From NCBI RefSeq assembly GCF_026914185.1, contig NC_070565.1:3410001-3474000 (forward strand): a stretch of DNA of 64,000 nt. The letters are read 5' to 3'. Under the pieces are notes generated by a model that did not search any database, was not told the origin of the DNA, and saw nothing but the letters and a program-made list of their open reading frames with translations. This document shows positions 56,185-64,000 of this stretch, piece by piece (positions within the stretch are counted from its first letter, which is position 1; each line of letters opens with the position of its first letter). The DNA is from Puccinia triticina (Eukaryota; Basidiomycota; Pucciniomycetes; Pucciniales; Pucciniaceae). The position numbers were made by a program, and so were the translations under genes.

Positions 56185-57060
56185 ACGATCTTGTTGGCGG
56201 TCTTGAGCGTGCTGAGTCGATGGGCAACGATGCCAGTGGTCAGACTGCACGAGTTCATGACCTCTGGATCGCCAGATTCACCTCGTTCTCGACCCCGGTA
56301 TCGAGAGCGGAGGTGGCCAGGTCGAGGATGAGCAGTTTAGGGTTCCGGACGAGCGTACAGGCGATAGCGAGCTGTTGGCGGTGGCCGCCGCTGAGCTGGA
56401 TGCCCTTGGGGCCTACCTCGGTCTTGAAACACATTGGGAGGGCCTTGATGAACTCCAGCGCATTCGCCAGTCGCGCCGCCTCAACCATCATCCTCTCCAA
56501 CAAAATTCCCAGAACACCATAGCTGATGTTCGTGCTTACTGTGCCGCTCGGCACTCAGTAACACCGGATCTTGCGGGACCGCCCCGATGTTTGCCCGCCA
56601 CAATTCTGCCGTGAGCCTCCGGATTGGCTCATTGCCATACAGTCTCCCGCCCAATGTGGATCATAGAACCGCAGGAGCCTTTGTTGATTATCAAAATAAA
56701 CATCACTCAATCCTGTGAATGTACTATTAGTAGAGAAAAGAGAGAAACAAACAGGTTGACAAGCGTTTTTTTGCCACTTCCAGAAGAGCTGGCGATAGCA
56801 AGCAAGGTGCCGTGGGTGATCGTGTATTGAGGCCCTTCAGGATAGGAGTATGCGGCCTCGCAGAATAGGAGAAGTGGACGTCCTTGAAGACGACAGGTTT
56901 CAAGGGTTCAGCCGGACTCAAGGTGCGGCCTTCAGCCAGACAGAGACCTAGCAGAGAGATCATGTTGTTAGTTCTTCTGTTGAAAGCATGCAAGGTACGG
57001 CAATGTGACTGGCTGGAGGTCAAAGATCTGGCTGCTCGCACCCAGCCCTTTCATGAGTGT
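56185..57060 (-). pseudogene. Captured ABCB-type transporter fragment (nucleotide-binding domain)
   Basis: In minus-strand order: LMKGLGASSQIFDL (end of the membrane domain), an intron, VVFKDVHFSYSARPHTPILK (A-loop region, 56894-56830), a decayed Walker A (SSSGSGKKT, near 56780), a second intron, LLRFYDP, the Q-loop VPQDPVLLS, signature LSGGHRQQLAIA (56395), Walker B LLILDLATSALD (56335) and HRLSTLKTANKIV (H-loop). This is the order of an ABCB half-transporter of the mitochondrial MDL type. Retained introns show genomic capture. The Walker B catalytic Glu is Leu, Walker A is altered and at least two frameshifts exist, so it is inactive. Confidence 0.9.
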
Positions 57061-57199
57061 CAGTGCCACGCAGGTCAAATACATATAAATATGTACCTCA
57101 GCGGCGTGGCGGTGGTGTTATCGTCATGGATATGAAGCAGGGCAGAGTCGAGGGGAACTTGAGGCGGGCCTTCTGGTGGAACGCGTATAAAATGGTGCC

Positions 57200-57644
57200 C
57201 TTGTGTTTGCTTTACCCCCCAGGGCGTCCTCTGCCGCTGTACTTCCAGCGTGTGGTTCGTCCTCAACCCCCTCCGCTGTTGCACTTGCACAGTTTGAGGG
57301 GCTAAAGAGTGGGCCCCCCCGGGTTCTGCAGCCTTCACTGCGGGATGGGGGCCTTCAACGCCCTTCCTTTTTGACCCGTGCGCTTGACGCGGGCTGGAGG
57401 TTGGCCCAGACGCAACAGCCATTGCTGTTCACAATACCTTTGGTGTTGTTTGGGGGCATTTGAGATTTCATTTTTTTTCCAGTTCTGTTGTATGTAGATT
57501 AAACCTTGTAATTTTTTTTGTGTTTTATAATAAGGGGAACCCCTTGATGTTTTTTTTTCTATTTTGACAAAATGTAAGGGGAAACCCTTGATTTTTTTTT
57601 TTTTTTTTCAATTGTGACAAAACTGTGTCTTTAATAAACTTGGA
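57200..57644 (-). repeat. Helitron 5' subterminal region with CAAGGGTTTCCCC repeats
   Basis: Two copies of AACCCTTGAT/GGGGAACCCCTTG words with T-runs lie at 57530-57610. Helitron B has the same at 26750-26815. 57225-57325 matches 32060-32160 inverted. Confidence 0.7.
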
Positions 57645-58089
57645 TATAATTGGGTTTGTGAGAAACTATGTAAAGGAAAATACTAGAACTATGTAGATAA
57701 GTGGAAGTAAATAGTATGTAGATATGGAGTAAAGTGATGAGAAATATGTAATAAACTATAAAGCCATAGTCCCGTCACAACACTCCCCCCCTCAACAACC
57801 CTAAAAGAAAAGATACTGAGAAAACAATTAGATAAAGGAAAAAACAAACTGAAACCAAAAGAAAACAATGGAACACGTTAAGTAGAAAAACAGAAACAAA
57901 AATTGAGACAAGATTAAAAGAGCCTTGAAATGACAATGAAGAGTATTGAGATCTGAGAGTACAAAAAGAAGTAGCAAGGAGAGAGTTTGATCCAATACTG
58001 CCAATTGACAAGTGAGAAACCGTCACAAGTGGGTCCTGGAGTTGACATACATAATATAAAAACATGAGGGTTAACTTCTGCTGAACCAA

Positions 58090-61000
58090 TCATTTTCCCG
58101 GTTCATTTTCAGGGTCAACAGAATCCATAGGGAGACAAACAATTGCGGGGGGCGTATGATCATCGCAGCCAGCGCATACTTTCCCCCCAATACTTGCCAA
58201 AGTGTTAGACGGTGGTCTCAAACCCGTCTGAGTCAAGAAATCCGATACCTTGCGCCAACCGAGAGCCTTGGTGAAAATGTCAGTTGAGATCCATTTGAGG
58301 CGAACTTTCTCATTGTACAAGAGTTCAATGATGATGTGGAATCCTCGATCAATATGGTGGTGTTCTTTTTGAGTGCCGCAGTCTTTTGCAATGTATACTG
58401 CCGCTTTGTTGTCGGAGCAGATAGGTGGGGGGCGGACCTCAAAGAAACCGGACAGAAGGGATCAAAGGAAGCAAGAATCCTTTGAAGCAAATGACAGTGC
58501 CATGTATTCTGCTTGGCAGGTCAATCGTGCAACGCAGGACTGCCTTTTTGACACCCACAAGATGGGCGCCCCCCAAACAGTGGAGATAAAACCATGCACC
58601 AAGAGCCATCCTTCGCCACCCCAGTTTGCGTCTACGAATGTCTTGATGAAATCTAACTCTTCACCTGAAGATTTGATTGGGAGAGTGAGAGATGCCGTGA
58701 AGCGAATGTATGAGATTAGATGTTCAAGCGCGTCCCAGTGGGTTTGATCAGGAGCCATCAAGAACCGCGCGAGGTAGTTGACAGCAAAAGAGAGATCGGG
58801 TTGAAACCCTTGAGCCAAGTAGAGAATGCAGCCAATTTGTGAAAGGTATTCACGGTCCATCTCCACCAAGGGATTAGAAACCAAATCCGATGAAGGGAGA
58901 GGCAACCAAGTCTTGATGTTTGAATGACTGTATCCAAGGATTTTTTCAACAAGCATTGGTTGATCAAGGGTGAAACCACCATCCACCTCCCGCACTTGGA
59001 TTCCAACAATGCTGGACAGACTTTGGTCCCATTTCAAATCAAGGGCTGAGTCTAAGTCCTTTCTTAAGCAAGTCATGAGTGCCTGCAAGCTTGCCGTAAA
59101 TAGTCCGTCGTCCACGTGTACCCAAAGGAAAGCCATACCATCAGCTGACTTGTAAATGCAGGTGGATTGGTCTTCAAGATTGGGATGGAAACCAATAGCG
59201 GCCAGTTTTGTCTTCAAATGAAGCCACCAGCACCTGCTTGCCTGTTTGGTACCGTACAGGGCCTTGCGGAGCTTGAGGACCGAACCGGGAGAAACCTTTA
59301 CACTGGGAGGGGTCCTGATGTATACGTCGTAGTTGATATTGCTATGTAGAAAGGCAGACTTGACATCAAAAGACGCGACTGGCCAACCAAAACGGGAAGC
59401 CATTGCTAGCAGCAAACGCAGAGACAGGAAAGTGGGTGTTGGCGCAAATGTCTCACCCACGTTTACTCCATTGACTTGGCGAAAACCTTGAGCAACAATT
59501 CAAGCTTTGTACTTAGTGATAGTACCCTCTTGATTCCGTTTAAGAGCAAAAACCCATTGGCAATTGAGGACTTCCAAGCCTTTTGAGTATGGGACCTCTT
59601 CCCAAACTTTGAGCAAGAGCATCATGTAAATTTCCGCATCACATGCCTTCATCCACTTGACCGCAAGATCGGAGTTCAATGCCTGATGGTAGGTGTTGGG
59701 AGCGTTGGACAGAAACAGAGACAATGACACAGCAGAGGCAAGACAAGCATCCTGAATTTCAAACTCTCTTATCTGAGAAAATTCACCAAGGTGGACCGCC
59801 TGGATTGAGTTCAAAACCGCGTTCAGCGTCCCAGAGTTTGTGAGCTGGGATGGTAGCTTGTCTTCATGGAAGATAACCAAAGCCCCGACCTCAAGCTTTT
59901 TTGAGACAGGATTCCACAGTACCCAACCATGGGATGAATCCAATATTCCAACGTGAATGAGCGGGGTTGATCGGGGGACAAATTGCTTCAAGTACTTGAT
60001 GTTATGAAGGTATGCCCGACAACCAAAAACTTTCACCATGTCCAAGGAAGGCGTCTTGCCCATGCAGATTCCGTAGGGGGTCTTCAGCGCATTGTCGTGT
60101 ACCACTCAATTGTAGATGAAAGCCGCCTGCTTGAAAGCCAGAAACCATAGCAAGGTAGGAAGCTTGGCATGAATTAGGAATGTCCTAGCCATATCCAAAA
60201 GCGTCCAGTTGGTTCGTTCCACTCCGCTGTTCTGATGATGTTTGTACGGAACTGACATTTTGTGTCTAATGTTGTGTTTCTTGAGATAATCGTTGAATTT
60301 ATTGGAGATGAATTCACCTCCGCAGTCCAACCTGACACAATGAACGTCATGAGAACAGTGTTTCTTGAATTTTTCAATCCATGAAATGACTTCCTTTGCT
60401 GCCAAATCCTTTGATTTCAATCCAAACACAGACGTCATCCGAGAGAAAATATTGTCGACCACCAGTCTGTACGTGCTGCCGTCCAGAGCCGCCGCAAAGG
60501 GACCAACTAGGTCAACGGACACTATCGCCCCTGGTTTTTCCGCAATCTGGCGAGGGGGTGACTTAACCGGGGTGAGTGCTCTTTGCCAGGGAACAAGAGC
60601 CACATTTTCCAGACGGCTGACTTATTGGCTTGTCAGGTAGACCAAGTACCGCATTGTTGGTGATGGACTTATTCACAGTTCGCATTGCTAAATGGCCCAG
60701 GCGGGCATGCCAGACGTGGGAAGACAAAGAGGACAAAACATGACGCAAAACGGAAACATGCGGAGTTGAAGAGGGAGTGATAGCAGCCTGAGTCGAAATA
60801 TACCACCAATAGTTGTTCAGGTACGATGGGAATTGACAACTTCCTTGACCAAAAAGAAATAGACCATTTTCAAAACAAACTTGTCCGTCCCATTTATTGA
60901 AGAATCCAACCGATACGACCGTGCCGCGGACCCGTTTACAGAGGAGGACATTTCTTAGCTTGAGAATTCCGTGAGCCGTAGGAATCCGAGCATCCCCAAT

Positions 61001-62482
61001 TCCCTCTATGGGAATGCATTCTTTGGATGCAACACAAAGCTGAATATTAGCGGGCCTCAGGGACATGAAAAAATCGGGGCGTGACGTTACATGATTAGTT
61101 GCTCCAGTGTCGCACAATATATTGCCTTCATTTTCCGGATTGGCCGATACCAATGCCAAAGTCCCATTGGAAACAACAAGGCAATTTGATAGAACCAACG
61201 ACTTCTTTGGTTGCCAACCTGAAGTCTGCCATTGCGGATCTTCGAGAGGAGGTAAGCCGTTCTTTACCCGTGGGCAATCTTGTGCCCAGTGGCCCCACTC
61301 CCAACATATGTTGCATGGAAATGCCGCGGTGAGGTACTTCTTACCCCAGGAATCTGGCTTGTGTCCATGTTGAGGACCAGAATTTGAAACACCCGGACGT
61401 CCCCTAAAGCCCCTCGACGGCTGTCCACCCCATCCTCTTCCACCTCTACCGGATCCACGACCCCGTTGAGAAGCCATGCCCATGAGTGACGACAAAGATG
61501 ATTTGGCCTGGCGTAACTGCGAGACCATGTTTAGAATCTCGACCGAGTCGATTGATAGATCAGGCTTGATTGATTGTCGGGCATCCAGAGTGTTGGTTAG
61601 CGGCTGGGTGAAACGCTTGAGACTGACCAGATAAGAGACGGAGATCAACTTATCTATCGTCAGCCCCCCTAGTTGCTTGTCTAAGTCGAGCCAGCTCCTC
61701 TTAATAGACTCATAGCTGGCAGCTGGTGAGTCTGAGCCATCCGGGGCTAGCGCGATGTCAGACCATTGACCAACAAGAAGCGACCAGGAGGGGTTAGCAA
61801 AACGCCTTTCCAAAGAAATCCAAGCCCCGTGCGCATTCATCCCGTTGAGCGATGAGCGCAGCGCCGCGTCAATTGATGTCTTGATAATTGCCAAAACTCC
61901 ACACGCAACGTCCGGATTTTGTTTGTACCGGTCCTCCTTGAAGTAGTCAACCTTCTTGGTGACTTTCTCGACCAAGTCCTTCATGGATGCCGCCCAATGA
62001 GGGTAATTCGATCCATCGAGTGAAAGAGTCGGCTCAACGTCCTTCCCGAGTTGGTTACCAACAGTCCCTGATTGGGACACAGAGAGATTCTTGAGTAAAA
62101 GGCGCTTCAACATGTCACCATCGAAGTTCGCCAAGCCGTTGCGGATGACCTCCTGATTCAACATTGCAGTGAAATCTGGCTCTGGGACAAAAGGTTGCTC
62201 TGGTGGTTGAGACTTGTCTTGAACCAGAGTCGGGTTGGTCGCTAACGGGTCATCGAATGAGTTCGGCCGAATTGGTGATTTGCCTTTTGAAGTGCTAGCC
62301 AATGGTTGCATGGGAGGGGATTGAGGTTGAGGGTAGAGGCCGGGAAAGAAAGGGTTGCAAGACTCTTTGTGATCAGACATCGCCGGAGAGGTTGAGCTAA
62401 GAATTTTGGGTTTGGTGGGAGTTACGCAAGAAGTAAAATCAGGGGTTAAAATCTGCGGATGGTTGGACCGAGTATTGACCAT
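58090..62482 (-). pseudogene. Copia-3 Gag-Pol, one frame change and several TGA stops
   Basis: Gag to early integrase (62482-60563) includes a CCHC knuckle (CNICWEWGHWAQDC), protease CDTGATNHVTS and WHARLGHLAM. Integrase continues one frame over from 60603 (VDLVGPF, LDCGGEF, GVERTN). Reverse transcriptase (59500-58462) has SFDVKSAFLHSNINYDVYI, YGTKQASRCWW and LWVHVDDG. RNase H shows FVDANWGG and CQAEYMALSFASKD. The tail is WISTDIFTKALGWRKVSDFL. TGA stops at 60106, 59500 and 58462 fall where Arg is expected; at 59500 the motif is KA-stop-IVAQGF, normally KARIVAQGF. The frame change near 60570-60600 is probably a one-base indel. Confidence 0.93.
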
Positions 62483-62690
62483 AAAAGCTTAATGTAAGAT
62501 ATCAAAAACTAAATCTTTGAAAAATCTAGATGGTTTAGGGATATCAAGGTTATAAATTTGAAAGATCCCTTGAGTGGAGTACGTCTACACGGATGTCAGC
62601 AATAGCCAAAAGATCCTGAAGAACAAGATTTCTCAAAATATACTGTTTGGCTTTTAAAGGAATAAAGCAAAACCCCGCTGGTAACAGCGC

Positions 62691-62702
62691 GGGCTCATAA
62701 CC
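62691..62702 (-). promoter_or_regulatory. Copia-3 primer binding site
   Basis: GGTTATGAGCCC adjoins the 5' LTR end (minus strand). It is perfectly complementary to the GGGCTCATAACC anticodon arm of fungal initiator tRNA-Met. Confidence 0.8.
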
Positions 62703-63049
62703 TGTAGAGCGCTGTGGTAGAGTATAATGAGAAATGAGAAAACTCCCCCAAAGGGGAAAATCATATTGCCATAGAAGTAAGATATTTATAGTATTTACAA
62801 GTATATAATTGGGTTGGTGAGAAACTATGTAAAGGAAAATACTAGAACTATGTAGATAAGTGTAAGTGAATAGTATGTAGATATGGAGTAAAGTGATGAG
62901 AAATATGTAATAAACTATAAAGCCATAGTCCCGCCACAACACAGGGAACGTTCAGTGAACAATTGAAGGACCATCCGCTGGATGGCTCCACACTCCAGCG
63001 GGCATCAAAGAACGAGTGGCCTGGCTAGCCAGCATGTGTTGCTGCTTGC

Positions 63050-63120
63050 AGAGGGGGTCAAACATGCAACCTGTTGCACATCTGACCTGGGGAGCCTCAC
63101 TCTGCCAACTACACCATGAC
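63050..63120 (-). ncRNA. tRNA-like Pol III sequence (tRNA pseudogene or SINE head)
   Basis: On the minus strand TGGTGTAGTTGG (63116-63105) matches the A-box consensus. GTTTGACCC (63063-63055) matches the B-box with one mismatch, and the spacing is tRNA-like. I could not fold a complete cloverleaf, so this is not called as a functional tRNA. A SINE head is plausible. Confidence 0.45.
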
Positions 63121-63179
63121 ATAGACAGCACTTTCAAATGTTCCCACCTTCATCACATATAGACCGCAACCGACAACAC

Positions 63180-63615
63180 CCCTTGGCCGTCCAACAGTCT
63201 ATTGGACACTCAGATCAATTGCACAGTCTTGATCAAGGGTGTCCAAGGGTTTTTTTTTTTTTTGGTGTCCATTGGACACCCTCATGAATCAAGGGTGATG
63301 CACAGTGTTTCTTGCAATCATTGGACACTCTCAACTGAGAGTGTCCGCTGGGCAACTTGTTTGGTGTCCATCGGACACTCCGGCTGGAGTGTCCAATTGT
63401 TGGAGCGCACATTTGCGTGAAAAGCCTCCATCGGACACTCCTGGAGGAGTGTCCAATGGATGCTATTTTTTGGGCGTCCAAATGACGCTTTGGCCAGCAA
63501 AGCGGCACTTGGACGCTTTTTGAAACCGTCCAAGTGATGCTTTTGCCCCGTAGCGTCCATCGGATGCTCTGGGAGCATCCTCTGGACGCTTCCAGGCCAA
63601 AAGCGTCCATCGGAT
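63180..63615. repeat. Array of GGACACTC/GAGTGTCC palindromic words
   Basis: TGTCCATCGGACACTC and complementary words alternate, then change gradually to GCGTCCATCGGATGC words (63540-63615). The architecture matches the arrays at 1-1215 and 12903-14045, but the word differs. Confidence 0.8.
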
Positions 63616-63653
63616 GGGGCGGTTTCCCAGAAACTTGCCCCGTGGTGTACTCA

Positions 63654-63792
63654 GTGGAGGACTTCATGTTGATCTGTAGCAGAACCAGATCTGCAGCCAG
63701 AAAACCTTCATTTTTGTGGGGAAATGTTCTCCCAGGGACTTCATATCTGGTTCTGCAGGGTCTGTAGATCTCAACAGGAAGTCCTCCACTTT
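63654..63792. mobile_element. Small MITE-like inverted-repeat element (about 140 bp)
   Basis: The ends are GTGGAGGACTTC and GAAGTCCTCCAC, with matching TTGATCTGTAG/CTGTAGATCTCAA and CAGAACCAGAT/ATCTGGTTCTG inner arms. No clear target duplication was seen. Confidence 0.6.
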
Positions 63793-64000
63793 TTTTAAAA
63801 AACCACAAACTGCACTTTTGAAATCATTTTGAAAAAAATAGTGGGTTTTTACAAGAAAAATTCAACTTTGTAGGGCCACAGGTGGGACATTGGAAGCCAG
63901 CGTCTGCTTCGGAGTTGCTTTGCGCCTCCTCGGAGAGGCTTAGTCAAGCTCGTAAACTCAGGGGCGGCACAAGATACTGGGGGATCAACTTGATGTTGAA
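63793..64000. other. Right edge, no gene
   Basis: TTCGGAGTTGCTTTGCGCCT and GGAGAGGCTTAGTCAAGC (63911-63955) resemble the right end of the MULE-like elements at 32831-32893. This may be another, truncated copy. Confidence 0.35.

Larger units (their letters stand above)
54349..57644 (-). mobile_element. Helitron A (3.3 kb) inside the Copia-3 LTR
   Basis: On the minus strand it starts TCCAAGTTTATTAAAGACAC and ends GCGGCGCAGCCGC (hairpin), ATTGATCT, CTAG. It lies between A (54348) and T (57645) with no duplication, the exact Helitron rule. The intact partner LTR reads TACAAGTATATAATTGGG at this point, giving a built-in empty site. It has no Rep/helicase and is non-autonomous. Its cargo includes an ABC transporter fragment. 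Confidence 0.93.
54248..62941 (-). mobile_element. Copia-3, complete LTR retrotransposon whose 3' LTR is split by Helitron A
   Basis: The right LTR (62703-62941) is 239 bp. The left LTR is 239 bp in two parts (54248-54348 and 57645-57782). The duplication CAGGG (54243-54247 and 62942-62946) is perfect. The primer site GGTTATGAGCCC lies at 62691-62702 and a polypurine tract (GAGGGGGGAG) at about 57783-57792. Without the Helitron the element is about 5.4 kb. Confidence 0.97.

Noticed and set aside
60563..60603. Programmed frameshift between Copia-3 Gag and Pol
   Set aside because: The shift falls within integrase rather than at the Gag-Pol border, and the element has other lesions. A single-base indel is more likely.

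Overview
The window is fungal nuclear DNA from a repeat-rich genome, most likely a rust fungus (Pucciniales). The evidence is short introns of about 55-105 bp, a NOG2 gene with basidiomycete-like structure, rust-type NAM-associated/Myb-SANT proteins, and mobile elements stacked inside one another. The species call is inference. Only one host gene looks intact: NOG2, for a ribosome-assembly GTPase (8993-11371).

Layout, left to right. 1-1860 holds three tandem or palindromic repeat arrays. 1592-3011 is a broken NAM-associated gene on the minus strand. 3328-8864 is a complete LINE with a 12-bp target duplication and a 27-A tail, sitting about 115 bp upstream of NOG2. 11372-15179 holds transposase remnants, MITEs and arrays of palindromic words. 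15180-46684 reads as one large nest. Its shell is a hAT transposon (hAT-1), and inside it lie three LTR-family insertions, a short LTR element, Helitron C, and the 5' end of Helitron B. Helitron B in turn appears to contain Copia-1, a MULE-like MITE, hAT-2 (which carries a solo LTR and a CACTA-like palindrome) and Copia-2 (which carries another solo LTR). 46685-54242 holds MITEs, a second NAM-like remnant and a 2.9-kb foldback element. 54248-62941 is Copia-3, whose left LTR is split by Helitron A. 62947-64000 holds a tRNA-like Pol III sequence, another palindromic-word array and a small MITE.

Most boundaries rest on direct evidence: perfect or near-perfect target duplications, LTR pairs of equal length, terminal inverted repeats, and reading frames that rejoin when the insert is removed. 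The main result is a Helitron family with a shared 5' end and a shared 3' hairpin followed by CTAG. Helitron C carries a fragment of RPB1, the RNA polymerase II largest subunit. Helitron A carries a fragment of an ABCB-type transporter with an intron still present. Helitron B may carry an unrecognised gene fragment. Many element reading frames are closed by TGA where CGA (Arg) is expected, which fits cytosine deamination at CpG sites.

I could not run alignments or searches. Family names come from motifs read by eye.
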